Shown here piece by piece: positions 8,641 through 18,397 of a DNA stretch of 64,000 bases. Numbering within the stretch: position 1 is the stretch's first letter; each line of letters starts with the position of its first letter. A model generated the notes under the pieces. It did not search any database. It worked only from the letters and a program-made list of their open reading frames with translations, and was not told where the DNA came from. Position numbers and translations under genes: made by a program. The stretch is from Caldilineaceae bacterium (GTDB taxonomy: Bacteria > Chloroflexota > Anaerolineae > Caldilineales > Caldilineaceae): the NCBI GenBank assembly GCA_958295845.1, contig OY282376.1, positions 3,733,022 to 3,797,021 on the forward strand. The letters are read 5' to 3'.

Positions 8641-9544
8641 GTCCGTTCAGTCTCCCAAGTTCGTCAACAGTTTGTGTGCCTCTTGCCCGGTCGATTGCGA
8701 TGCGGAGCGCGCGCTGGGTTAGCACTCCAGACAGGTGTGTGCGCTGAGCAATCGTTCCCCGCATGTCACTGATCGGTCGGGCCGCGGCCTTGGCCAGGTC
8801 GGCGGCCTTTGCCAGAGTCTCTTCGGAGACCGGTTGACCGGCCAGTGCGTCGCCTGCTTCCTGCACAAAGAGCGGCGTTGGGGCGACAGCGCCTATTGAG
8901 ACGCGGCCAGACTGGATGGTGCTCTTGTCATCGCTGAGGACTACAGAGGCGCCGGCGCCGACGACGGCAATGTCCATTTCGTTGCGGGGGATGAAGCGCA
9001 GGTAGGCTGCGCCGAAGTTGGCGGGCGGCGTTGGAAATTCAAGTGCGACCAGGAATTCGCCGTTTTCCAGAACGTTGCGGCCAGGCGCGGTACAGAAGTC
9101 TTCGACTGCGACGGAGCGGCGCCCGTTGGGGCCGGCGATATGGCAGGTGACGCTGTGGGCGATGAGGTTAGGAATTGAATCTGCGGCGGGAGAGGAGTTA
9201 CAGAGGTTGCCGCCGAGGCTGGCGCGCCCCTGAATCTGCGTGCCGCCGATCAGGTGCGTCGAATCGATCAGTGCCGGATAGGCGTCGCGAATGGCCTGAT
9301 AGTTGTTGATCGAATGGCACGATGCCGATGCACCCAGGGTCATGCCATCGCCGCTGACAGAAATCGCCATCAGTTCGGGGATTCGCTTCAAGTCGACGAC
9401 AGTGTCCAGTGCAAGGCGCCCTTCCTGAAGCTGAGCAATCAGGTCCGTACCTCCGCTCAGCGGTCGGGCCGTTGCGCCCCCGGCAGCGAGTGCCGAGATC
9501 GCCTCGTCCACACTAGTTGGTGCTACAAAATCAAAAGCTTGCAA
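8633..9544 (-). CDS. Molybdenum hydroxylase, FAD-binding (medium) subunit
   Basis: 303-residue flavoprotein of the CoxM/XdhB type, first gene of the operon. FAD-binding motifs are visible as RPLSGGTDLI (about 27-36) and GRASLGGNLCNSSPAAD (about 105-121), followed by the C-terminal CO_deh_flav_C-like region. In the family it receives electrons from the 2Fe-2S subunit and passes them to NAD+, oxygen or a quinone; the acceptor here is unknown. The start codon is TTG, supported by GGAGG about 8 bases upstream. Confidence 0.92.
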   Translation of the reverse strand: MQAFDFVAPTSVDEAISALAAGGATARPLSGGTDLIAQLQEGRLALDTVVDLKRIPELMAISVSGDGMTLGASASCHSINNYQAIRDAYPALIDSTHLIGGTQIQGRASLGGNLCNSSPAADSIPNLIAHSVTCHIAGPNGRRSVAVEDFCTAPGRNVLENGEFLVALEFPTPPANFGAAYLRFIPRNEMDIAVVGAGASVVLSDDKSTIQSGRVSIGAVAPTPLFVQEAGDALAGQPVSEETLAKAADLAKAAARPISDMRGTIAQRTHLSGVLTQRALRIAIDRARGTQTVDELGRLNGHG

Positions 9545-9578
9545 AGAACTACCTCCTCGATGGGTTCGGGTGTTGGAA

Positions 9579-9594
9579 ACTCTGTGCGCAGAGT
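9579..9594. promoter_or_regulatory. Inverted repeat upstream of the molybdenum hydroxylase operon
   Basis: ACTCTG-TGCG-CAGAGT lies about 35 bases upstream of the FAD-subunit start, in the roughly 205-base gap shared with the divergent comEC. It could be an operator or a small leader hairpin. On the minus strand a possible extended -10 element (TGGTATAAC, about 9671-9679) sits further upstream without a good -35 box. No regulator gene is adjacent. The rest of this gap shows no gene. Confidence 0.35.
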
Positions 9595-9751
9595 ACTAAT
9601 CGAAGTCCGCTAAGGGCTACGAGGAAATCGGAATATCACTAGAATATCATAAGGAGCCTACTTGGGTTCAGTTATACCATAAGATCAAACGAGAGGAAAA
9701 ACGGCCAGACCGAATTTCACGCTGGACGCCGGATCGGCTTTAAAGCATTGA

Positions 9752-12493
9752 ATGGGGTATGATATCGCCGTCCAGTTTTCTGGCAACCATTACATTTTGC
9801 GCATAAAAAAGTTTGACTGGATGAAACTGCTCTATCTTGCCATAGTCTATCTCCTGGGCATAGCGGCCGGACAGATTCTCTGGAAGCATGGATGGTTTGG
9901 TTGCGGTATCGGCGACCATTATTGGATCGCTGGCCTGGCTCTTGTTTGCGGCTTTCTGTGGATGGACGCCAGCGACTTCCGTCGCGCCGGCGAACCGATG
10001 CGCTGGCCGGCCGCGGCAGGTTTTTCTCCTCCTCGCAGGACCCCCTCAACCTGGCTTATCGGCGGGCTCGTCTTTGCAGGCATTTGCGGATTCCTGCGCC
10101 TTGGTTCGCACCCGCCTCAGCCCTGCCACGGGCCATCGGACCTGGCCTACTACAATCTGGCGTACAACAACCTAGACAGTGGTGAAAATATCAGCCGATT
10201 GACAACGGCAGAAGGTTATGTGGCGAGCTATCCTATCGTAAGGGACGGGCGGCAACGGCTCGATATCGAGGTTGAGTCTGTGGTGGTCGAAGGCGTTCGG
10301 AGAGAGGTGGATGGGCGTTTGCGACTTCAGACGGGCACCGTATACCGCTTTCGCTTTGGAGAAAATGTGCGGGTGCGCGGCCAGTTGACGGAGCCGTCGA
10401 TCCTGGACGATTTCGATTACAGGGCTTACCTGGCGCGCAAGCAGATTTACAGCATGATGCTAAGGCCGCAGGTGGAACCCCAGCCGGGGAAGCTGCGCGG
10501 GGGCGCCCTGCTTCAGTTCGTCTATGGGATGCGCGATCGCGGGGAGAGGTTACTGGCCCGGCTGCTGCCGGAGCCGTATGCGGCACTGGCCAGCGGTATG
10601 CTCCTGGGTATTGAGGCCGGCATACCTGACGATTTGTATGAGAAGTTCAACCTCACAGGCACCAGCCACGTGATCGTAATCAGCGGCAGCAATGTGGCGC
10701 TGGTCACGGGTGTGCTGATGGCGCTGGGCATCTGGCTGTTCGGGAAACGCGGCGCAATTTGGCCGACCCTGTGCGGGCTTGCCGTTTACACGATTCTTGT
10801 TGGCGGCGACGCCGCGGTAATGCGGGCGGCTCTGATGGGGGCTATGTTTGTGATCGCAACCGTGCTTGGTCGTCAGAGCACCGCTTTGGTCAGCCTGGCT
10901 GGGGCATGTTTGCTGATGACATTGTGGAATCCTCTTATGCTCTGGGACGTAGGCTTTCAGCTCAGCGGTGCGGCCACTCTTGGGCTGATACTGATGGGCC
11001 CTTCTCTTACGGAAGGCTTTACGTCATTCGGGGACAAGGTGTGGGGCGTTCTGCGGCGCTGGCGGCCACTGCCTGATCGTCCCAAGTCGGACTTTCTCAA
11101 GCCCAACTCGGTGGGTGATCTGTTACGTGATGGACTGCTGATGACGGTTGCGGCCAGCATTACGACATATCCGCTGGTCGTGTTCTACTTTGGTCGTTTC
11201 AGTCTGATCAGTTTGCTCTCGAATCTTCTGATCACGCCGGTACAGCCGGGGATTCTTCTATTCGGCGGCTTCTCACTGATCGTTGGACTCTTCGGGTTGG
11301 AGCAGCTGGCACAGTATTTGCTATTTGTGCCCTACGCGGGTCTATGGTGGACGACGATGATCGTTAATTGGAGTGCGGGTTTCCAGAGTGCGAGTGTGGA
11401 GGTCAACTGGTTTGGAGGCGGCGCGGCGGCAGTTACTTACGCGGTCATTTTCGGACTGTCCTGGCGAAAGCCGATATTGAGCTACGTTCGCCTGTTCTGG
11501 CACGGGACGGTCAGGTCTTTCTCTCTGCATCGGGACAAGGTATCGGCAACGAGGAAGCTGGCCGACGCAATCGTGGCGGCGCCGACGTGGACCTTTGGCG
11601 CCCTGTCCGTGGTGGCTGGCATGTTGTGGTGGATCGCCCTGACACAGCCGGACGGGCAGCTGCATGTGCATTTTCTTGACGTAGGGCAGGGAGACGGGAT
11701 CTTCATCCAGACGCCGAGCGGGCGGCAGCTGTTGATCGATGGTGGGGATGACGGCCAGCAGCTCTTTGCCGAACTGGGCGCGATAATGCCTTTCTGGGAC
11801 CGGGAGATCGATTACGCGATCGTGACCCACCCTGACTGGGACCATATGGGAGGCCAGGCCGAACTGCCTGAACGATTCAGAATCGGCCAGGCGGTTATCA
11901 GCGAGAATACGCGCGGGCACGAGGATTCACAGATCTGGCTGGCGGCCCTGGATGCTGGGAATGTGCCGGTTGACGGGCTTCAACAGGGCGGGTGGCTGGA
12001 CCTGGGTGATGGGGTATCGCTGTGGGCGCTGTGGCCGCCGCGGGAAGAGGAGCTGGAGGGCCTGGACGACAGTGACAAGAATGAGCGGTCGTTGATTTTG
12101 AAGCTGGTCTACGGAGAGTTCACGGTCTTGCTGACAGGGGATGCGGGGCGGCCAAGTGAGGAGCGACTGCTGCTTGGCGAACAGCCGCTGGCCGCGCACG
12201 TGCTCAAGGTAGGACATCATGGCAGCGAGCACAGCAGCAGCAGAGGCTTTGTTGAGACGGTCAACCCCGGTGTAGCGGTGATCCAGGTGGGTGCTGAAAA
12301 CCGTTACGGTCATCCTGACCGCGAGGTACTGGAGATATTGGACGGGCGAATGATCCTCCGCAACGACCGGGAGGGCAGGATCCACATCTGGAGCGACGGG
12401 AAGCAGATGTGGGTGGAGACGGAAGCCGGCATCGACACCGACCTGTTAGAATTGGCCGGAGCAGCGACGACTCTTGAACCAGTTTTGAAATGA
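9752..12493 (+). CDS. comEC: ComEC/Rec2 family DNA-uptake channel
   Basis: Large inner-membrane protein (913 residues as drawn) that in competent bacteria carries single-stranded DNA into the cytoplasm. Order seen: an N-terminal hydrophobic region (DUF4131-like); the ComEC core with GTSHVIVISGSNVALVTG; about ten hydrophobic segments; then a C-terminal metallo-beta-lactamase domain with FLDVGQGDGIFIQT (about 641-654), THPDWDHMGG (about 691-700) and VGHHGSEHSSS (about 819-829). The metal ligands HxDxDH are intact, so nuclease activity of that domain is plausible. A start at the internal ATG at 9821 (MKLLYLAIVYLLG) would put the first membrane helix directly at the N-terminus and is a good alternative. 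No comEA is adjacent. Confidence 0.9.
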   Translation: MGYDIAVQFSGNHYILRIKKFDWMKLLYLAIVYLLGIAAGQILWKHGWFGCGIGDHYWIAGLALVCGFLWMDASDFRRAGEPMRWPAAAGFSPPRRTPSTWLIGGLVFAGICGFLRLGSHPPQPCHGPSDLAYYNLAYNNLDSGENISRLTTAEGYVASYPIVRDGRQRLDIEVESVVVEGVRREVDGRLRLQTGTVYRFRFGENVRVRGQLTEPSILDDFDYRAYLARKQIYSMMLRPQVEPQPGKLRGGALLQFVYGMRDRGERLLARLLPEPYAALASGMLLGIEAGIPDDLYEKFNLTGTSHVIVISGSNVALVTGVLMALGIWLFGKRGAIWPTLCGLAVYTILVGGDAAVMRAALMGAMFVIATVLGRQSTALVSLAGACLLMTLWNPLMLWDVGFQLSGAATLGLILMGPSLTEGFTSFGDKVWGVLRRWRPLPDRPKSDFLKPNSVGDLLRDGLLMTVAASITTYPLVVFYFGRFSLISLLSNLLITPVQPGILLFGGFSLIVGLFGLEQLAQYLLFVPYAGLWWTTMIVNWSAGFQSASVEVNWFGGGAAAVTYAVIFGLSWRKPILSYVRLFWHGTVRSFSLHRDKVSATRKLADAIVAAPTWTFGALSVVAGMLWWIALTQPDGQLHVHFLDVGQGDGIFIQTPSGRQLLIDGGDDGQQLFAELGAIMPFWDREIDYAIVTHPDWDHMGGQAELPERFRIGQAVISENTRGHEDSQIWLAALDAGNVPVDGLQQGGWLDLGDGVSLWALWPPREEELEGLDDSDKNERSLILKLVYGEFTVLLTGDAGRPSEERLLLGEQPLAAHVLKVGHHGSEHSSSRGFVETVNPGVAVIQVGAENRYGHPDREVLEILDGRMILRNDREGRIHIWSDGKQMWVETEAGIDTDLLELAGAATTLEPVLK

Positions 12494-12562
12494 ATTAGAT
12501 CGGGCGCGGCAGGATCTGTCTCGTTGATTCAGTCGAGCGACGAAGGCTGTCCCGGTGCATGG

Positions 12563-13057
12563 TCAGGCATCTTGGGCGGTGTCAGGCCGGACGAGGTAGA
12601 GAAGCGTGATCCCGAGGACAACGATCAGGCGAAAAGCGGCCTGACTTCCGTTCCAGACATCGGATTGCCACATCAGGAACCACTCCCCGCCGACGGTGAT
12701 AAACCCAGTAAACCAGAGGATAATCCCCAATGTCAGGCCTGCGATTGCGATGCCTTTGGCCTGATTGAACTTGAGGGCGTCATCTTTGGCGCGAAAGAGC
12801 CGGGCACCTCCCCACCAGCAGAGAACTGCGATCATAATCTCGACGAGAATGATTGCCCAATAGAGCAGGTGGTGCAGCGACGACGCGTTGATCGCCCGCC
12901 ACATTCCCTGATTGTCGGGGAAGGTCGTGTCCATTTTGAGTACATGGACCACGAACCAGTAGTTTGATTCATAATCTGTAAGATTATTAAACGCGACGAG
13001 CGAGGCATTTAGCGCGATGGCCCAGACGATGGAGATTTTCGAATACCTTGTGAACAT
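12563..13057 (-). CDS. DUF2165 family small integral membrane protein
   Basis: 164-residue protein with four predicted membrane segments: near residues 8-24, 62-82, 103-122 and 140-157. The features LVAFNNLTDYESNYWFVVHVL and GEWFLMWQS are characteristic of DUF2165, a family of predicted small integral membrane proteins without assigned function. The ATG has GGAGAAG just upstream. It converges with comEC, with 69 bases between the two stops. Family assignment is fair; function is unknown. Confidence 0.7.
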   Translation of the reverse strand: MFTRYSKISIVWAIALNASLVAFNNLTDYESNYWFVVHVLKMDTTFPDNQGMWRAINASSLHHLLYWAIILVEIMIAVLCWWGGARLFRAKDDALKFNQAKGIAIAGLTLGIILWFTGFITVGGEWFLMWQSDVWNGSQAAFRLIVVLGITLLYLVRPDTAQDA

Positions 13058-13427
13058 ATCTTCTCCAGACCAATAGACTCTAACAAGTATTGGAGATAGA
13101 GACCGAGAACAGAGTGGGAATTCAGGTTTTCGAAGGAGAAAGTCCTAACGCGGTTGTTTGCCCAGGTTAAAACCTGCACGATACCGTGAGCAAATGGCCT
13201 AGCTAATGGGGGGGCCTGTCAGAGAACAGACGGGCGCGAACAGATCTGAACTGTCCTGCACTGATGTCACGGGGAAATTCCGCTCAAGTAAGGAGCCGAT
13301 CCGAAGCATTTGCGGAAGCCGGCCGTTCTGAATTCGACGGACGGAGCTTGGAATCAAACGTATTTGTTGCTAAGGCTCTCAAACTACTGCCCGGTCCGGG
13401 CGCGTTCACTCGATAGTTCACCTGGTC
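13058..13427. other. Intergenic region, no gene found
   Basis: About 370 bases between the DUF2165 gene and the permease-HAD gene, both on the minus strand. No reading frame or RNA gene is convincing. It holds a symmetric element CAGGTT-AA-AACCTG at 13163-13176, which could be an operator for the downstream DUF2165 gene, and a short GC hairpin GCCCG-GTC-CGGGC near 13389-13401 just after the permease-HAD stop without a T-run. Confidence 0.5.
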
Positions 13428-15233
13428 TCACGACCAGAGCTTTTCCACGACCTGCGGGCGATTCAGGTAGCCGATGAGGTCTGTCGGCTCTTCCAGGATC
13501 AGGTCTGCGTTACTGAAGTTCTGCGTCGCCCCCATGCCGCAGAGGAGCCCAACCTGCACGGCGCCGACCGCTTCGCCGACACGCAGTTGCAGCTCGGTAT
13601 CACCGACAACCAGACAAGCGTCGGCGGGCAGGTTCAGCATTTCCAAGACGTTTAAGAGTCCCTCGCTGTTAGGAGAGGGCTTGCGCAGATCGTCTCTGGA
13701 GACGATGGCGTCGAAGAGGTCGTCGGGCAGTTCGGCGTTTTGGAGGAAGGCTTCCAGCTCCGTTCGCGAGCGGGTCGTTATCAGGGCGACTTTGTACTGT
13801 TGGCGGAGTTCCATCAGCAACTCGGGCACCCCGTCGCGCAGCGTCTGGCTTTCGCTGGGGGCAAAGGCCCGCACGCGTTGCATCCGTTGTGTTAGCCGGC
13901 TGGCGTCGTCGTGCAGTCTGAGCCAGGTGAGCAGGCTGATGATGGCAAGAGAGGGCCCTTCCATCCAGGCCATAAAGCGGCGGAAGAACTGTTCGCGCTT
14001 TTCGCTGGGCCAGATTCGCTCTAACCGGTCAAAGCGCTGGGCCAGCTCGGTGGCCAGGGACCAGTCGAGGTGGGTCAAGGTGCCGTCGAGATCAAATACG
14101 ATGCCTTCGATCCAATGTCCCCCGATCAGGCCCGGAATCTGGATTTCGTTCTGCCGCTGTAGAGATTCGAAGGGCTCCAGATCGCGCAGCTTACGGAAGA
14201 CATACAAGAGGAGGGCGCGGACGCTGGCGATGGTTGGCGTGATCAGGAGAACGCCCAGGACACCGAAGACAAGCGCGGCGCTGATGATTCCGGTAAAAGT
14301 GACGGCGGGATGGAGGCGCACACGGCGCCCGACCAGCCGGGGGATGAGATAGACGCTTTCGACCTGGGTGATAATGACGTACAGGATCAGGACGATGATG
14401 GCGAAAGGGACATTTCCAATCGGGAGCCAGGTCGGCCCTTGCAGGAGGGCGACGAGCGTGCCGATGGTGCCGCTGATTCCGGGACCCACTGTAGGTAAGA
14501 ATTCAAGAATGCCGGCAAGCAGAGCCAGGGCTGCCGCATTGGGCAGGCCGACAATGGACATGATGATCCAGGTCATGGTTCCGACCACAAGGCCGAGGAC
14601 AAGCTGCCCGCGCAGAAAGGCCATCCAGATCGCGCCAAGTTCCTGCGACATGCGCTGGACGTCATCCCGGTATTCTGGGGGTAGCGCGTTCATCACCATG
14701 CGTTGCAACTTGATGATGTCTTTGAGCAACCAGAAGCCGAGGACAAGCACGTAGATCGTGGTAAGGACGCCGGTTGTAAAGGAGGCGGCCAAGCCGAGGA
14801 CACCGGTACCTGCCTGCGACAGAACGTTTTGAATGACGGCGCCCAACTGTTGCAGAAGGTCGTTGATGTTCAGGTTAAGCCCGATGATGGGCAGGAGGGG
14901 GCCTGAGGGGGCCGACTGCAGGTCGGTGACCAACGTCTCGAGCAGAATTAGGAGAGACTCGACTGAAGAGACCACGCGGGGCACGAAGATGATTGGTCCG
15001 ATGATCAGCAGGAGGATGACCAGAAGGTAGACCGCAACGATCGAGGTTGCCCGGCTCCAGCCAGTGCGCTGCTGCACCCAACTCACGGGCTGATAGAGGA
15101 CGAAGGTCAGCAGTAAAGCGATGATCGTTGGCTGGATCATCACACGGAAGGCGTAGAGGAGTAGCACGGCCAGAAGACCGAGAAGCGCCGATACCACTAT
15201 TTTCGTGGTTGTACTCCACCGTTTCGTATTCAT
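13428..15233 (-). CDS. AI-2E/PerM-family permease fused to a HAD-family phosphatase
   Basis: A single 601-residue frame with two unrelated domains. Residues about 1-350 form an AI-2E transporter (UPF0118/PerM) type membrane protein: paired N-terminal helices, a soluble stretch, PPEYRDDV, and the signature LEFLPTVGPGISG (about 243-255). Residues about 374-600 are a haloacid-dehalogenase-like hydrolase: DLDGT at 381-385 (nucleophile Asp and acid Asp), ITTRSR (motif II Thr), RKPSP (motif III Lys) and VVGDTELQL (motif IV). All catalytic positions look intact. Members of the permease family export small molecules or ions; the HAD domain resembles phosphoglycolate-phosphatase-type enzymes. The linkage is unusual and suggests coupled dephosphorylation and transport, which is inference. 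There is no in-frame stop or frameshift at the junction. Confidence 0.88.
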   Translation of the reverse strand: MNTKRWSTTTKIVVSALLGLLAVLLLYAFRVMIQPTIIALLLTFVLYQPVSWVQQRTGWSRATSIVAVYLLVILLLIIGPIIFVPRVVSSVESLLILLETLVTDLQSAPSGPLLPIIGLNLNINDLLQQLGAVIQNVLSQAGTGVLGLAASFTTGVLTTIYVLVLGFWLLKDIIKLQRMVMNALPPEYRDDVQRMSQELGAIWMAFLRGQLVLGLVVGTMTWIIMSIVGLPNAAALALLAGILEFLPTVGPGISGTIGTLVALLQGPTWLPIGNVPFAIIVLILYVIITQVESVYLIPRLVGRRVRLHPAVTFTGIISAALVFGVLGVLLITPTIASVRALLLYVFRKLRDLEPFESLQRQNEIQIPGLIGGHWIEGIVFDLDGTLTHLDWSLATELAQRFDRLERIWPSEKREQFFRRFMAWMEGPSLAIISLLTWLRLHDDASRLTQRMQRVRAFAPSESQTLRDGVPELLMELRQQYKVALITTRSRTELEAFLQNAELPDDLFDAIVSRDDLRKPSPNSEGLLNVLEMLNLPADACLVVGDTELQLRVGEAVGAVQVGLLCGMGATQNFSNADLILEEPTDLIGYLNRPQVVEKLWS

Positions 15234-15318
15234 ATTGCCAGGTGATGCAGATGGGCGGGACTTACTTGCCGCTCAGTTCGCCATTGCTGGCGGCGCGAAT
15301 TACAGTTCACTGTTCAGA

Positions 15319-16080
15319 CTATCTGAAAACGGTAAATCTCGTCAAAGGCCAGTAACGCACCCAGATGCGGCCTTTGATGTAATCTCGGTGTACGGGGCCA
15401 AATGAGCGGCTGTCGTTGCTATTGTCGCGGTTATCGCCAAGGACGAAGAAGGCGTCCTCTGCCAGGGTAACGGGGCCGAAATCGGAGTGCAGAGCCCCAA
15501 GCCCTAAAGCCGGCCGAAGGTCTTCGCCTGCCGCCAGGGCTTCCAAATCGGACTGAAGAGCCTGCGGAAGGGCTACTTCATGACCGTCGACAAGCAGGCG
15601 GCCCTGTTGAATCTCGACGGTCTGGCCCGGCAGGCCCACGACGCGCTTGATTATCAGCGCCGGAGACTCGGGCATATCCAGGACGATGATTTCGTTGTGG
15701 CGTGGGGCATGGAAATAGTAACTGAACTTTTCCATGATCAGCCGCTCTTCGGGCCGAAGGTTGGGCTGCATACTCTGGCCACGCACAATGGTTGCTTGGG
15801 CGAGGAAGAGATGAATCAATGCTGCCAGGAAGATGGCAGGGAGGACGACCTGTACGATTTCTTTGAGCGAGGAGACGATGGCTGCGGCCGCGGACATGCT
15901 TTGCGGCTCTGGGCGTATCTGCGCGGCCGTCGGATTGTCGGAGGCGGTAGACGCCAGGCGCCGGGCAGCGCCGACATGCTGCGGATGATCCGCAGGAGGA
16001 GCGGCTGCCTGCTGTTCTTCGGCAGGCAGCGCGCTTCGAGGGCTGGCTTGCTCCTCCTGGTTTCGAGTCGACATCTTCAT
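15319..16080 (-). CDS. lepB: Signal peptidase I
   Basis: Membrane-anchored serine protease (253 residues) that removes signal peptides from exported proteins. Catalytic Ser103 lies in RGQSMQPNL and Lys145 in IIKRVVGLPG; the family box GDNRDNSNDSRSFGPV is at about 215-230. One membrane anchor is seen at about 75-97. The first 65 residues are an Ala/Pro/Gln-rich cytoplasmic tail longer than usual. It follows pnp by 46 bases and is followed after 85 bases by the permease-HAD gene, so a pnp-lepB transcript is likely. The start ATG at 16080 has no strong ribosome site; a second ATG lies two codons later. Confidence 0.94.
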   Translation of the reverse strand: MKMSTRNQEEQASPRSALPAEEQQAAAPPADHPQHVGAARRLASTASDNPTAAQIRPEPQSMSAAAAIVSSLKEIVQVVLPAIFLAALIHLFLAQATIVRGQSMQPNLRPEERLIMEKFSYYFHAPRHNEIIVLDMPESPALIIKRVVGLPGQTVEIQQGRLLVDGHEVALPQALQSDLEALAAGEDLRPALGLGALHSDFGPVTLAEDAFFVLGDNRDNSNDSRSFGPVHRDYIKGRIWVRYWPLTRFTVFR

Positions 16081-16126
16081 CGATCGAATGAGCCTACTCG
16101 GTGACTCATTGGCGGGCCGCCACCTC

Positions 16127-18397
16127 TCATCTACGGGGTCGGCCCCCGTTTCTCATGCTGCGGTCGCGCTCGCGATTTCCACCGCGGTCACGGTCGCGTC
16201 CGCCGCGGTCACGGTCGCGTCCGCCACCGCCGCCGCCACGGCGCCCGCCTCGGTCTTTTTCACGGGCTTCCTCGGCACTCCAACCTTCCAGGACAGCCTG
16301 CCGGCTCAGCCGGATTTTGCCTGCGGGATCGATGTCGATCACCATTGTTGTGAGTTCATCGCCGACGTTTGCGATTTCTTCGACGTTATTGACCCGGTAG
16401 TCGGCCAACTGACTGATATGCACTAATCCATCGACGCCGGGCAGCAGGTTGACGAATGCGCCATAGGCTTCGACTCTGACGACCTGGCCGGTGTAGATTT
16501 TGCCTATTTCGACTTCTTCGGTCAGAGATTCGATTTCGCGGCGAGCCTCTTCGGCGGCGGGGCCGTTGAGGCCGGAGATAAAGACAGAACCGTCGTCGTC
16601 GATATCGATTTTGACTTCGTATCGTTCCTGTAAGGCGCGCACTGTCTTGCCGCCCGGACCGATAATCTTGCCGATCTTCTCCGGATCGACGCTGACGGTG
16701 AGGATGCGGGGCGCGTTGGGGCTGAGCTCCTCACGGGATTCGGGGAGTACCTCCAACATTTTTTCCATGATATGCAGGCGGCCCAAGCGTGCCTGCTCCA
16801 GGGCGATGCGCAGGATATCAAAGTCCAGCCCTTTGATTTTGAGATCCATCTGCAAGGCGGTTACGCCATGGTTGCTGCCGGCGACTTTGAAATCCATATC
16901 GCCAAGATGGTCTTCGACACCTTGGATGTCGGTCAGCACCACGTAGTCACCGGTGTCCTGATCCTGCACCAGGCCCATCGCAATGCCGGAAACAGGGGCA
17001 TCGATTGGTACACCGGCGTCCATGAGCGCGAGGGTGCTGCCGCAGACTGAGCCCATGCTGGTCGAGCCGTTGCTGCTGACAGCTTCGCTCACCAGGCGCA
17101 ACGTATAGGGAAAGTCTTCAGGGATTACCGGTTGCAATGCCCGTTCGGCCAGGGCACCGTGACCGATTTCGCGGCGTTTTGGCCCCCTCATCGGGTAGGC
17201 TTCGCCGGTCGAATAGGGTGGGAAGTTGTAGTGATGTATATAGCGCTTTTCGTCCTCGGGCATCAGGGTGTAGAGGCGCTGGGCGTCGCCGGGGGTGCCA
17301 AGGGTTGCAATTGTCAGGACATGTGTCTCGCCGCGCATGAACAGTCCGCTGCCGTGGACCTGGGGAAGGTTGCCCACCTGAACCTGGATCGGACGTACGG
17401 TCTGCGGGTCGCGGCCATCGGGTCGGACGCTCTCGTCAAGGATACGCCTGCGTACGGCATCCTTGTAGAGGCTGTCCAGCGTATCGTCGACGTCGCCGGC
17501 TTCGATTTCGCCTGCACCGATGGGTTCGGCCAGAGCTTCCATCGTTGCGTCGCGGATCTCGGCGAGGCTGGACTTGCGTTCGTCACGGGCAGTCGTCCCG
17601 TTCACAGCGGTGAAAACCTTGTCGCGAGCCAGTTCGGTCACATGCTCGACAGTGTGATCGGCCGCCTTGAATACAGGAAAGTCGGTGTGTTTTTCTTTAC
17701 CGTGGTCGGCCTGCATTTGTGATATTGTCTGGATCGCAGGCTGCATTGATTCATAGGCCAATTTGAGCCCGTCGAGCATGATATCTTCGGGCAGCTCGTC
17801 GGCGCCGGCTTCAACCATCAGGATATTGTCCGCGGTGCCGGCGACCTGCAGGCCGAGGGTGCTCAACTCCATCTCTGAGGCGGTCGGGTTGACGACCATC
17901 TCGCCGTCCACATAGCCGACTGAGGCTGCGCCGACCGGCCCGTCCCAAGGGATGTCACTGATCGATAGGGCAGCTGAGGCTGCGATAATCGCCAGAGGGT
18001 CGATCAGGTGCTCGTTGTCGGAACTGAGGGCAGTGAGGACGACCTGCACTTCGTTGCGCATACCCTTTGGGAAGAGTGGGCGCAACGGCCTGTCCACCAG
18101 GCGACAGAGGAGAATTCCCTGTTCACTGGGCCGTCCTTCGCGGCGGAAAAGGTTTCCGGGGATACGGCCGGCGGCGTAGAGTTTTTCTTCGAAATCGACG
18201 GTCAGGGGGAAAAAGTTGATTCCCGGCCTTACGCCCCTATCCATCGTGGCAGTGGCGAAGATAACCGTGTCGCCACATCTGACCGTGACGGCGCCGCCTG
18301 CCTGTTGGGCAAGGATACCGGTCTCGATACTGAGTTCTTTGTCGCCCAAAGTCGTTGTGTAACAGTGGGCGCCTTCAAACAATCTGTTTTGGTCCAT
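16127..18397 (-). CDS. pnp: Polyribonucleotide nucleotidyltransferase (PNPase)
   Basis: Phosphorolytic 3'-5' exoribonuclease of RNA turnover, 756 residues. Two RNase PH-like domains are visible, the first opening with [16 protein letters not shown] and the second with the catalytic-core stretch [22 protein letters not shown] domain follows ([17 protein letters not shown], about 590-606), then an S1 domain ([19 protein letters not shown]). The C-terminus is an Arg/Gly/Asp-rich tail of about 45 residues (repeats of RDRDRGG) that could bind RNA or protein partners; the matching DNA is a short CG-rich repeat. GAGGTG precedes the ATG. It lies downstream of rpsO, the order conserved in many bacteria. 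Confidence 0.97.
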   Translation of the reverse strand: MDQNRLFEGAHCYTTTLGDKELSIETGILAQQAGGAVTVRCGDTVIFATATMDRGVRPGINFFPLTVDFEEKLYAAGRIPGNLFRREGRPSEQGILLCRLVDRPLRPLFPKGMRNEVQVVLTALSSDNEHLIDPLAIIAASAALSISDIPWDGPVGAASVGYVDGEMVVNPTASEMELSTLGLQVAGTADNILMVEAGADELPEDIMLDGLKLAYESMQPAIQTISQMQADHGKEKHTDFPVFKAADHTVEHVTELARDKVFTAVNGTTARDERKSSLAEIRDATMEALAEPIGAGEIEAGDVDDTLDSLYKDAVRRRILDESVRPDGRDPQTVRPIQVQVGNLPQVHGSGLFMRGETHVLTIATLGTPGDAQRLYTLMPEDEKRYIHHYNFPPYSTGEAYPMRGPKRREIGHGALAERALQPVIPEDFPYTLRLVSEAVSSNGSTSMGSVCGSTLALMDAGVPIDAPVSGIAMGLVQDQDTGDYVVLTDIQGVEDHLGDMDFKVAGSNHGVTALQMDLKIKGLDFDILRIALEQARLGRLHIMEKMLEVLPESREELSPNAPRILTVSVDPEKIGKIIGPGGKTVRALQERYEVKIDIDDDGSVFISGLNGPAAEEARREIESLTEEVEIGKIYTGQVVRVEAYGAFVNLLPGVDGLVHISQLADYRVNNVEEIANVGDELTTMVIDIDPAGKIRLSRQAVLEGWSAEEAREKDRGGRRGGGGGGRDRDRGGRDRDRGGNRERDRSMRNGGRPRR

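Noticed and set aside
5830-9544. Aerobic carbon monoxide dehydrogenase (CoxMSL)
   Set aside because: Subunit types fit the broad family, but the active-site loop is AYRAPG rather than the form I AYxCSFR or form II AYRGAGR sequence.
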